Of a DNA stretch of 64,000 bases, positions 44,466-52,375 are shown piece after piece. Both the position numbers and the translations under genes were made by a program. The notes below the pieces were generated by a model. That model had not been told where the DNA came from. It did not search any database and saw only the letters and a list, made by a program, of their open reading frames with translations. Numbering within the stretch: position 1 is the first letter of the stretch; the number at the start of each line of letters is the position of its first letter. The stretch comes from Pseudotamlana agarivorans (GTDB taxonomy: Bacteria; Bacteroidota; Bacteroidia; Flavobacteriales; Flavobacteriaceae): NCBI RefSeq assembly GCF_018860245.1, contig NZ_JAHKPD010000023.1, positions 1 to 64,000 of the forward strand, written 5' to 3'.

Positions 44466-45434
44466 ATGGATTTACATTTACTGATTGACAATTTAACCAA
44501 TCCTGCTTTATTATTTTTCTTTTTAGGAATTATTGCCGTTCAATTGAAGAGCGATCTTAGTATACCTGAAAATTCATCTAAGTTTATTTCTCTGTATCTA
44601 TTGTTAGCTATCGGCTTTAAGGGTGGTCAAGAGTTGGCGCATAGCGATTTTTCAATGGAAATATTATGGGCTTTACTCTTTGGGCTTGTCTTAGCTATAG
44701 TGGTTCCATTGTATACTTATTTTATTCTTCGAAGAAAATTTAATGTGCAAAATGCAGGAGCCATTGCAGCTGCTTATGGTTCTGTAAGTGCTGTAACTTT
44801 CGTGACTACTATTTCGTTTTTAGAGTTGAAACAAATTCCTTTTAGTGGTCATATGGTTGCCGTTATGGCGCTTATGGAAGCGCCATCAATTATGATAGGT
44901 TTACTGCTTATGACTTTCTTTAAGAAGAGTAAAAAAGGGGAGGCTGTTATACCTATGAAAAAAGTGATTCATCATGCACTTACTAATGGAAGTGTACTGA
45001 TAATCATTGGAAGTTTATTTATAGGTTTTATGGCAAGTGAAGAGCAAGCGGAAGGTATTAAGCCTTTTACTACGGATATATTTAAAGGTTTTCTAGCAGT
45101 GTTTTTACTCGATATGGGTATTACAAGTGGCCGGAAATTATCTGACTTTGTCAAGAAAGGCTGGTTTGCCGTGCTGTTTGCTATCATAATACCTGTAGTT
45201 AATGGTAGTTTGGTTGCGGTTATAAGTGCGGTTTTAAGTGAGAGTATAGGGAATAGATTGCTCTTTGCTATTCTAGCGGCAAGCGCCTCGTACATTGCTG
45301 TTCCCGCAGCAATGAAAATAGCTGCGCCAAAAGCAAGTCCTAGTTTATACATACCAATGGCGTTGGCTATTACTTTTCCTTTCAATATTACTTTAGGTAT
45401 GCCACTGTACTTATGTATCATAAATATTACATAA
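44466..45434 (+). CDS. sbtA: SbtA-type sodium-dependent bicarbonate transporter
   Basis: The 322-aa protein has about ten membrane helices in two inverted halves, with the family landmarks LLLAIGFKGGQELA near residue 48 and AAAYGSVSAVTFV near residue 100, and ASYIAVPAAMKIAAP near 278. This matches the cyanobacterial SbtA family (bicarbonate symport with Na+). In non-phototrophs it may feed anaplerotic carboxylases. It is controlled most likely by the divergent LysR gene. Bicarbonate is the expected substrate by family, though distant members may differ. Confidence 0.85.
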   Translation: MDLHLLIDNLTNPALLFFFLGIIAVQLKSDLSIPENSSKFISLYLLLAIGFKGGQELAHSDFSMEILWALLFGLVLAIVVPLYTYFILRRKFNVQNAGAIAAAYGSVSAVTFVTTISFLELKQIPFSGHMVAVMALMEAPSIMIGLLLMTFFKKSKKGEAVIPMKKVIHHALTNGSVLIIIGSLFIGFMASEEQAEGIKPFTTDIFKGFLAVFLLDMGITSGRKLSDFVKKGWFAVLFAIIIPVVNGSLVAVISAVLSESIGNRLLFAILAASASYIAVPAAMKIAAPKASPSLYIPMALAITFPFNITLGMPLYLCIINIT

Positions 45435-45506
45435 ATTATGTTAATGAAAATCATAAAAAATATAAATAAAATATAATCAACTAGTAACTTAAATAATTAT
45501 TATAAT

Positions 45507-45803
45507 ATGGAAACATTAGTTAAGAAAAAAGTGCAAAAAATAAATTCGATCGATGGTGTTTTTACCGTTTCAGAAGCATCAGATATTATCAATGCTGTTT
45601 TAAATGTGAAAATTAATTTTCATAAATTAAATCGTTTATCTATCACCGAAGGGAACGATAAGGATGATTGTGTCTTTGATTCTGGCAGAATTGCAGAGCT
45701 TATGAACGAACAACAAAAAGCTAAAGAGTTTTTGTCTCTAGCTCGAGTAAATGGAAAAAAGTTAAAAATTAAGAGTGTTATTCAAATAGAAACAGAAGAT
45801 TAA
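45507..45803 (+). CDS. 98-aa protein downstream of SbtA, function unknown
   Basis: The 98-aa soluble protein starts METLVKKKVQKINSIDGVF and contains FHKLNRLSITEGNDKDDCVFDSGRIAE. It has no PII-type signature such as the SbtB T-loop, but its position, 72 bp after sbtA, is where SbtB is often found. It looks like an alpha/beta mix. It may be an unrelated SbtA regulator; this is inference from context. Confidence 0.65.
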   Translation: METLVKKKVQKINSIDGVFTVSEASDIINAVLNVKINFHKLNRLSITEGNDKDDCVFDSGRIAELMNEQQKAKEFLSLARVNGKKLKIKSVIQIETED

Positions 45804-45826
45804 TTTGAGAGTGTAAGTTTCTAAAT

Positions 45827-45861
45827 AAAAAAAGGCCACTTTAAAATTAAGCGGCCTTTTT
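45827..45861. terminator. Bidirectional terminator between SbtA unit and DUF4136 gene
   Basis: AAAAAAGGCCACTT pairs with AAGCGGCCTTTTT (one mismatch) around a short loop, with A- and T-tracts on both sides. Confidence 0.85.
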
Positions 45862-45865
45862 AGTG

Positions 45866-46429
45866 TTATTTATTTTGTTCTGATTCTGGAGGATATTTTT
45901 CCATGATTTTAGATACAAATTCTTGAATTCGAGCTTCTTTTTGTTCCATGTTTTGCGTTAAATAACCGGTTCCCATGCCTTGCCAAACCAATTCTTTCTT
46001 ATCAGCATCAATTAGGTCTATATAAAGTTGACCTTCGGTACTTGTTGATACATCAGGCTGCATGTTCCAACCCCAGCCCCAACCAGGGCCCATGCCGTAA
46101 CCGCCCCAACCCCAAGCGCCGTAGCCCCATGAGTTGTTGTAAACGTCAACACGCTGATTTGATTTTGTGAATAAGCTGATAAGTAAATCGGGATCTTCAG
46201 ATTTTGTGAATCCTTTTTTTAATAATTCCGATTCTATCGCTCTTAAAATTCGACGTTTATCTAAATCGCTAATTTCGGCTTTATCAATACCGTTTTTAAA
46301 AAACGCGAAAGTTTTGTAGTTGTCAAAATTTACGGCTTTATCGTAATCTGCAGCCACTTTTACAGAGCTACAAGACGCCATTACTGCAACCAATAGCAAT
46401 AGGGATAATACTTTTGTTATATGTTTCAT
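45866..46429 (-). CDS. DUF4136 lipoprotein
   Basis: The 187-aa protein has a lipobox (MASC, Cys20), then YDKAVNFDNYKTFAF and GFTKSEDPDLLISLF, the pattern of DUF4136, a Trp/Gly-rich stretch (GYGAWGWGGYGMGPGW near residues 102-118) and QLYIDLIDADKKELVWQG. Function unknown; likely outer-membrane or periplasmic lipoprotein. Confidence 0.85.
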   Translation of the reverse strand: MKHITKVLSLLLLVAVMASCSSVKVAADYDKAVNFDNYKTFAFFKNGIDKAEISDLDKRRILRAIESELLKKGFTKSEDPDLLISLFTKSNQRVDVYNNSWGYGAWGWGGYGMGPGWGWGWNMQPDVSTSTEGQLYIDLIDADKKELVWQGMGTGYLTQNMEQKEARIQEFVSKIMEKYPPESEQNK

Positions 46430-46511
46430 AGGACAATTGTTTAAAATGATATTTTTTGTTTAAATCATCAAGAATCGTACCAGTTACAGGTTTTATGGAC
46501 TTGTAAATGTG

Positions 46512-46676
46512 TTACTTATTAATAGAATTTGTTTTCTTGTTGTAACCATATGGGCAATGTCTACAACCACTTTGGCAGCAGTAACCCCGTCTTAAATGAT
46601 ATTTTTCAGTAAAACAACGATAGCCCTCTGGTGTAAGGTAGTAATCGCCTTCTTCAATAGGTATTATTTTTTTCAT
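46512..46676 (-). CDS. DUF5522-like small Cys-rich protein
   Basis: A 54-aa frame reads MKKIIPIEEGDYYLTPEGYR at its start and CCQSGCRHCPYGY in its middle. The YYLTPEGYRCFTEKYH and GYCCxSGCRHCPYGY blocks match a small, widely distributed Cys-rich protein family (DUF5522). It is too short for a usual cutoff but clearly coding. The Cys cluster suggests metal binding. Function unknown. Confidence 0.85.
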   Translation of the reverse strand: MKKIIPIEEGDYYLTPEGYRCFTEKYHLRRGYCCQSGCRHCPYGYNKKTNSINK

Positions 46677-46778
46677 TATCGACAAAGATAGGGTAAATTG
46701 AGATAATTACTTATTTTGTAACGTCTATTAACGAAGGTTGTAGGGATGATTCATTTTAAATATTTCAGATAAATAAGT

Positions 46779-47045
46779 ATGGTTTTTATTTCTAATTACC
46801 TTATTCCAAAAGGCTACATGGGATTAACTTTATTCCCTTTTATCATTTTAAAGAAGCGACAACTTTTGGATGATGAGGTTTTAATGAATCATGAACGTAT
46901 TCATTTAAAACAACAGCTTGAAATGTTAGTTGTCCCTTTTTATATCTGTTACGTTTTTGAGTTTATAATGCGGTTAATGTGGTATTTCAATTGGAAAAAA
47001 GCCTACAGAAATATTTCATTTGAACGCGAGGCATATTCAAATTAA
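46779..47045 (+). CDS. Small membrane protein with HExxH motif
   Basis: The 88-aa protein contains HERIH (residues about 39-43) within NHERIHLKQQLEML, followed by a hydrophobic segment (about 50-70) and a Glu-rich end, SFEREAYSN. HExxH plus a downstream Glu is the zincin metalloprotease arrangement and it recalls the M56/BlaR1-type membrane peptidases, but the protein is much shorter. It starts 61 bp before the PLP-enzyme gene and is probably co-transcribed with it. Its catalytic role is unproven. Confidence 0.65.
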   Translation: MVFISNYLIPKGYMGLTLFPFIILKKRQLLDDEVLMNHERIHLKQQLEMLVVPFYICYVFEFIMRLMWYFNWKKAYRNISFEREAYSN

Positions 47046-47106
47046 TCGCATTTAGAATATTTAAAACAACGTCCGTTTTGGGCATTTTTAAAGTATCTTC
47101 GCAAGT

Positions 47107-48015
47107 ATGATATTTAAGCTTGAAAATAGCATCAATCAGCATATTAAACTTCAAAATAAAGATGTAGAATTACACATCAAGCGTGACGATGCGATTCACC
47201 CATTTGTGTCTGGGAATAAATACCGTAAATTAAAGTATAATCTTCAAGAAGCGGAAGAAAATGGCTTTAATACGCTCCTTACTTTTGGCGGCGCTTTTTC
47301 CAATCATATTGCAGCGGTGGCTGCGGCCGGCCAGTTATTTGGATTTAAAACGATCGGCGTTATTCGTGGTGAAGAGTTAGAATGCGCTACAGAGAATAAT
47401 TCCACTTTGAGTTTCGCTAAACAATATGGCATGACATTCAAATTTGTGTCAAGAAGTGATTATAGAAACAAAACCTCAGAAGCTTTTATTAAGGCTTTAA
47501 AAAATGAATTTGGTAAATTTTACCTCGTTCCAGAAGGGGGTACCAATACCTTAGCCGTGAAAGGTTGTGAAGAAATTTTAACGGAAGCCGATAAGCGTTT
47601 CGATTTTGTTTGTTCGGCAGTTGGAACAGGTGGCACGATTTCAGGACTTATTAATTGTTCAAAACCTAGTCAACAAGTTTTAGGTTTTCCTGCTTTAAAA
47701 GGAGACTTTTTACAGCTGGATATTAGTAAATTTGCAAAACAATCTAATTGGGAATTAATTACCGACTATCATTTTGGAGGTTATGCCAAAATAAATGAAG
47801 AATTAATCACGTTTATCAATCAGTTTAAAGCCGATTATAACATCCCTTTAGATCCTGTTTATACTGGTAAAATGCTGTTTGGGGTTTTTAATTTAATTGA
47901 AAAAGGATATTTTCCTAAAGGATCAAGAATTTTGACCATTCACACAGGAGGCTTACAGGGCATTTCGGGAATGAACACCTTATTGAAAAAGAAAAATTTA
48001 CCATTAATTGTTTAA
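47107..48015 (+). CDS. PLP-dependent D-cysteine desulfhydrase/ACC-deaminase family enzyme
   Basis: The 302-aa protein has the PLP-lysine region GNKYRKLKYNL (near 37-47), GGAFSNHIAAVAAAG near 62-76, and a phosphate-binding VGTGGTISGL. This matches the tryptophan-synthase-beta-like family containing 1-aminocyclopropane-1-carboxylate deaminase and D-cysteine desulfhydrase. Which activity applies cannot be read from this sequence with confidence. It precedes the glucosaminidase gene closely (4 bp). Confidence 0.85.
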   Translation: MIFKLENSINQHIKLQNKDVELHIKRDDAIHPFVSGNKYRKLKYNLQEAEENGFNTLLTFGGAFSNHIAAVAAAGQLFGFKTIGVIRGEELECATENNSTLSFAKQYGMTFKFVSRSDYRNKTSEAFIKALKNEFGKFYLVPEGGTNTLAVKGCEEILTEADKRFDFVCSAVGTGGTISGLINCSKPSQQVLGFPALKGDFLQLDISKFAKQSNWELITDYHFGGYAKINEELITFINQFKADYNIPLDPVYTGKMLFGVFNLIEKGYFPKGSRILTIHTGGLQGISGMNTLLKKKNLPLIV

Positions 48016-48019
48016 TGTA

Positions 48020-48829
48020 ATGAAGAGAGTCTTATTAGTTTTAATTTTAGGATGCGTGTTGTTTAGTTGTAAATCAAAAAAACATGTTGTTACTAAAAAA
48101 CCACATAAACGTACCGAGCGCGTTATTAAAAACCGTAAGCCAATTGAGAATACATCCAAATCTGAAAAAGTAGTATCGAAGCCAACGCCTAAAGTTTTTG
48201 CAAGCAATACAGAGGCGTATATTTACGCGCACCATGAAACGGCGCAACAAGAAATGGCGCTCTATAATATTCCAGCAAGTATAACTTTAGCACAAGGCAT
48301 TTTGGAATCTGGATCTGGGAAAGGCAGGCTTTCTGTTGAAGCTAATAACCATTTCGGGATAAAATGTCACGGATGGAAAGGTGCCAAAATCTATCACGAT
48401 GATGATGAGGACCAGGAGTGTTTCAGAAAATATAAGGATGCTAAATATTCGTTTAGGGACCATTCGTTATTTTTAAGTGAAAGAACACGTTACTCTAAAC
48501 TTTTTAAATTAAAAAAAGAAGATTATAAGGGTTGGGCAAAAGGCCTGAAAGCTGCAGGATATGCTACCGATAGAAAATACCCCGACAAACTTATTAGTTT
48601 AATAGAACGCTATAAGTTGTATGAGTATGACAAGGCTGTATTAGGAAAGGATTATGTGAAATATGAATTTCCAACTGCGAAAACCCAAGGCACATACACC
48701 GTTGAAAAAGGAGATACGCTTTACGGAATATCTAAACGCTATAATTTATCGGTGAAACAACTTCAAAAATTAAATGGTTTGCGAGGAACTACTTTGGATA
48801 TCGGACAAGTACTCGTGGTAAAACCATAA
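48020..48829 (+). CDS. GH73-type glucosaminidase with C-terminal LysM
   Basis: The 269-aa protein has a lipobox (LFSC, Cys17 or so), a GH73 domain with AQGILESGSGKGRLSVEANNHFGIKC (catalytic Glu within ILESG) and YSFRDHSLFL, and a LysM domain from about residue 220 (TYTVEKGDTLYGISKRYNLS). It should bind peptidoglycan and cut N-acetylglucosaminyl bonds in the periplasm. ATG at 48020 is preferred; an upstream in-frame TTG is unlikely since it falls within the preceding gene's end. Confidence 0.9.
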   Translation: MKRVLLVLILGCVLFSCKSKKHVVTKKPHKRTERVIKNRKPIENTSKSEKVVSKPTPKVFASNTEAYIYAHHETAQQEMALYNIPASITLAQGILESGSGKGRLSVEANNHFGIKCHGWKGAKIYHDDDEDQECFRKYKDAKYSFRDHSLFLSERTRYSKLFKLKKEDYKGWAKGLKAAGYATDRKYPDKLISLIERYKLYEYDKAVLGKDYVKYEFPTAKTQGTYTVEKGDTLYGISKRYNLSVKQLQKLNGLRGTTLDIGQVLVVKP

Positions 48830-48848
48830 ATAATAAACAGTAATAGTT

Positions 48849-50135
48849 ATGATTTATAAAAGAAGCAGCGCATTATTTGCTGAAGCAGAAAAAGTAATTC
48901 CAGGAGGTGTTAACTCTCCAGTTAGAGCTTTTGGAGGTGTTGGTGGGACGCCAATATTTGTAAAGGAAGCTAAAGGAGCATATTTATATGATGAAGACGG
49001 AAACCGTTTAGTAGATTATATCAATTCTTGGGGGCCAATGATTTTAGGGCATGCACACCAACCGGTTGTTAAGGCTGTTGTTGAAAAAGCAAAAAAAGGA
49101 ACTTCATTTGGCATGCCAACTGAGATTGAAACCAAAATTGCAGAACTTGCCGTTTCTATGGTGCCTAATATTGACAAAATACGATTTGTAAATTCAGGAA
49201 CTGAAGCTTGTATGAGTGCTGTGCGTTTGGCGCGCGGTTACACCGGTAAAGATAAAATTATCAAGTTTGCAGGTTGTTATCACGGGCATTCCGATTCGTT
49301 TCTAATTCAAGCGGGTAGTGGAGCAAGTACCTTTGGTACTCCAAACAGTCCTGGGGTAACGAAAGGCACAGCAAAGGACACGCTATTAGCAAAATATAAT
49401 GATATTGAAAATGTTCAGGCTTTGGTTGGCGCCAATAAGGATGAAATTTCATGTGTAATTATCGAGCCCGTTGCAGGAAACATGGGTTGTGTACCTCCAA
49501 AAAATGATTTTCTAAAAAAGCTTCGTGCCTTATGTGATGCCAATAATATCTTATTAATTTTTGATGAGGTCATGACTGGGTTTCGTCTAGCAAAAGGGGG
49601 TGCGCAAGAACTTTACAATGTTAATGCGGATATTGTTTGCTTCGGTAAAGTAATTGGAGGTGGTTTACCTGTAGGAGCTTTTGCTGCTAGAGAAGAAATT
49701 ATGAACTTTTTAGCTCCTCTAGGTCCTGTTTATCAAGCAGGAACTTTAAGCGGGAACCCGTTAGCTATGGCGGCAGGTTTAGCCATGCTTCAAGAGCTGA
49801 ATCAAGATGCTGAAGTATTTTCAAGGTTAGAAGAAAAAACGAAATACTTACACGAAGGTATCACCAAAGTTCTAGCTCAAAACAACGTGACTCATACTAT
49901 TAATAGAGTGGGTTCTATGATCTCGGTGCATTTTGATGAAGCTGAAGTTATAGATTTCGATACAGCAGCTAAGGGAAATAATGAATCGTTTAAAAAATTC
50001 TTTCACGGACTTCTAAACGCTGGAGTTTATATTGCGCCAAGTGCTTTTGAAACTTGGTTTATTACCGATGCGCTGTCTTACGAAGATCTTGATTTTACTA
50101 TTGAAGCGGTAAATCAAGTGGCAAAAACCTTGTAA
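48849..50135 (+). CDS. hemL: Glutamate-1-semialdehyde 2,1-aminomutase
   Basis: The 428-aa PLP enzyme begins [20 protein letters not shown], contains [19 protein letters not shown], the PLP-lysine segment [15 protein letters not shown] and the AFE...FIT end. It makes 5-aminolevulinate from glutamate-1-semialdehyde in the C5 haem pathway. It follows the glucosaminidase gene by 19 bp and has its own terminator. Confidence 0.97.
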   Translation: MIYKRSSALFAEAEKVIPGGVNSPVRAFGGVGGTPIFVKEAKGAYLYDEDGNRLVDYINSWGPMILGHAHQPVVKAVVEKAKKGTSFGMPTEIETKIAELAVSMVPNIDKIRFVNSGTEACMSAVRLARGYTGKDKIIKFAGCYHGHSDSFLIQAGSGASTFGTPNSPGVTKGTAKDTLLAKYNDIENVQALVGANKDEISCVIIEPVAGNMGCVPPKNDFLKKLRALCDANNILLIFDEVMTGFRLAKGGAQELYNVNADIVCFGKVIGGGLPVGAFAAREEIMNFLAPLGPVYQAGTLSGNPLAMAAGLAMLQELNQDAEVFSRLEEKTKYLHEGITKVLAQNNVTHTINRVGSMISVHFDEAEVIDFDTAAKGNNESFKKFFHGLLNAGVYIAPSAFETWFITDALSYEDLDFTIEAVNQVAKTL

Positions 50136-50164
50136 TAGGAAAAAGCTAGCATTCTATTTTAAAT

Positions 50165-50202
50165 AAAAAGCCGCATTTTCAATTCGAAAAATGCGGCTTT
50201 TA
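50165..50202 (+). terminator. Terminator of hemL
   Basis: AAAAGCCGCATTTTC pairs with GAAAAATGCGGCTTTT around a short loop, then T-rich sequence. Confidence 0.9.
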
Positions 50203-50226
50203 TCACTAACTAAACTAAACTAATAC

Positions 50227-50697
50227 TTATCGGTTTCGGTGTTCACCTTTTCTTTTGTTTTGCATCTGGCGTTTACCTTGTTTTTTTATGTTTTTTTTCA
50301 TTTTTTCAAATTTCTCAAACTGATCCTTGTTTAAAATTTTCTGCATTTTAGCTTTTTCAGCAATTTGTGAATCTAATCTTGCGAGAAGTTTGTCGTAACG
50401 TTCTTCGCTAGTTAGCTTTTTAGGTTTTTCATTATTTTTGTTTGCCTTACGTTCTGCCATCATCGCTTTGCGTTTTGTCGATTTTTCAAGATTTAAGGCT
50501 TGAATTTGAGATTGCTGAGAGGCCGTTAAGTCTAAAGCCAAAGTCATCTTTTTGGTTTTAAGCGTTGCCATTTGTTCAGCAGTTAAATCCATTTTTTGGT
50601 GATGCTTGTTGTGTTGTCTTTTTCCTTCTTTTCCTTTTTCCTGAGCTATACCTTGTAATCCGATAAGTGCAATAGCAATTATTAATATTTTTTTCAT
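50227..50697 (-). CDS. Small basic periplasmic protein, Spy/CpxP-like
   Basis: The 156-aa protein has a signal peptide (cleavage near GIAQ) and is very rich in Lys, Arg, Gln and Glu. Two LTxxQ-like segments (LTAEQMATL and LTASQQSQI) and the KLLARLDSQIAEKAKMQKIL helix resemble CpxP/Spy chaperone-like proteins, which contain LTxxQ motifs. It has 261 bp of empty intergenic DNA upstream. The role in metal or envelope stress is inference. Confidence 0.6.
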   Translation of the reverse strand: MKKILIIAIALIGLQGIAQEKGKEGKRQHNKHHQKMDLTAEQMATLKTKKMTLALDLTASQQSQIQALNLEKSTKRKAMMAERKANKNNEKPKKLTSEERYDKLLARLDSQIAEKAKMQKILNKDQFEKFEKMKKNIKKQGKRQMQNKRKGEHRNR

Positions 50698-50958
50698 CTT
50701 CTTTATTTTTTAAAATTATACCCTTAGGACTTGGCCTTTTTAGAAAGGTTTAATGGGGTCACCGATTTTAACGAAGTCTTAACGGTTTTTAAAGGGTTGA
50801 TTAAAAATGGTTTAATGCTATTAAATCATACATCTAAAAATAACCTTGTTGGTTAGATGGTTTAAAAATGGGGGACTAGGAGGACTATTATACCCATATC
50901 CTTATTGTGAAGAAAGAAGCATTATTAAAAGTGTTCTTCGTAATTGAAAAAAATATAT

Positions 50959-52080
50959 TTAATAAATCCTTGTGACTAGCCGTTGCGGTTTTTCGTTAGG
51001 ATCTGTGATGATTTCAAAGTCAATAACTCCCAAAACGAGTTCTTCTTGGGTAATTACTTCAACCCGCCAAAGCCCTGGTTTAACATTATTCTTATAGGTG
51101 TATCCACGATAACCTTCATTTCGACCACCTTTAATTTTAAAGCTAATATTGTCAAAAGTTTGCCATTCATCTCTATTAGCGTCATACCATTGCCACCTGT
51201 GAATAATTGATTTCTCTAAAGCTGTTGGAGCAAAAACGGAAGAAAATATATAAACCGGTTTATTTGGCGTTCGAACAAATTTAGAGCGGTAATCTCTCCA
51301 GAAGATGAATTGTTTTTTCTGCTCGAAAGTTACTGTGTATTCATTGTTTTTAACCTCTATATCATGTGCAACAATACCTGTTTGTAACGCCAGTGGAACT
51401 GGGGGGATTAGTTTGAAATGATAAAACACATTAATTGTAACATAAATAGCAAGTATTAATGATATCAGTTTTCCTAAATGCACTTCTGCTCTTGTGCTTG
51501 GGCTCTTTCTGTAAATAATGGTGATTAAACTAAGCGTGGCTCCGAGGCTTATAAGTCCTGAACATATAAAAATAAGATGTCCCATGTCTCTTAGAAAAAC
51601 GGGAATCATAAAAGCAAAAAAGGTAAAGCTGATAAAGTAATAAATACTAAACTGTAGATACTTATTAGAAATTCGCTTTTTTAGAAATTCGTTAGCCAGA
51701 AAAAGGGCCACCAGAATGACAAAAAAAGAGGCTGTTTTGGATAATGAAACACTTCTGGAAAAGTAAATCACGTAGGCGCTTGAAAGTCCTCCAAAAAAAA
51801 ATTGAATCGCTAAAGGGAAGTATGCCTCAAAGCGACCTAAAAACGTATTTTTCCATTTGCCATCATCAGCTAAGTTGAACAAGTATAGGGTAATAGTTAA
51901 TGCAGACATGTGTAAACACAATACAGTAAGGTCATATAACCTATCGATACGGCCAAGCGTTAAGGAGTCAAAAATAAAACCACCTATAAAGAATAGGATA
52001 GGCGCATATTTCTTGTTTTTTTGAAGAAATCTAGGCAAGGCACTATTTCGAATTTTTACAATGTGGCGTTTCATATCCAA
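50959..52080 (-). CDS. DUF2914-domain membrane protein
   Basis: The 373-aa protein has seven or so membrane helices in its first 225 residues, followed by a soluble C-terminal domain with SIIHRWQWYDANRDEW, IKGGRNEGYRGYTYK and LWRVEVITQEELVLG, matching DUF2914. Function unknown. It may have one of two Met starts (52080 or 52074). It stands alone with 295 bp upstream to the amylase gene. Confidence 0.8.
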   Translation of the reverse strand: MDMKRHIVKIRNSALPRFLQKNKKYAPILFFIGGFIFDSLTLGRIDRLYDLTVLCLHMSALTITLYLFNLADDGKWKNTFLGRFEAYFPLAIQFFFGGLSSAYVIYFSRSVSLSKTASFFVILVALFLANEFLKKRISNKYLQFSIYYFISFTFFAFMIPVFLRDMGHLIFICSGLISLGATLSLITIIYRKSPSTRAEVHLGKLISLILAIYVTINVFYHFKLIPPVPLALQTGIVAHDIEVKNNEYTVTFEQKKQFIFWRDYRSKFVRTPNKPVYIFSSVFAPTALEKSIIHRWQWYDANRDEWQTFDNISFKIKGGRNEGYRGYTYKNNVKPGLWRVEVITQEELVLGVIDFEIITDPNEKPQRLVTRIY

Positions 52081-52182
52081 ACTTAGGTCGAAGCAAAAAT
52101 AGTTTTTATACCAATGTAACTGTATAATGTCGTATTTTTAATTTGAATTATTTTTTGTTCAGATGAAATATAAAATTCAAGC

Positions 52183-52204
52183 ACCTGCCTACCGGCAGGC
52201 AGGT
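52183..52204. repeat. Extragenic palindromic element
   Basis: ACCTGCCT and AGGCAGGT arms (8 bp) around ACCGGC. It resembles GC-rich palindromes scattered between genes in flavobacterial genomes, and stands out in the local AT-rich DNA. Confidence 0.75.
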
Positions 52205-52315
52205 AGCCTTAGCTACTGTTTTATTTTATATTGAAATATGGGCGAAAAAGAAACAAATTATATGCAACATTATATGGTTAAAATGGTATTGTAGTTGAAA
52301 TGTATGTGCTTTAAA

Positions 52316-52356
52316 AATAAAAAGGACTTCAAGCAAAAACTTGAAGCCCTTTAATA
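52316..52356 (-). terminator. Terminator of the amylase gene / sus operon
   Basis: On the minus strand GGGCTTCAAG and CTTGAAGTCC pair (one G-T) around TTTTTG, followed by TTTTTATTTTTA. It lies 20-60 bp after the stop codon. Confidence 0.85.
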
Positions 52357-52375
52357 AATAAAATAAACACTGTAT

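Noticed and set aside
45507-45803. 98-aa protein as SbtB (PII-like)
   Set aside because: Its sequence shows no PII or SbtB signature, so only position suggests a link to SbtA.
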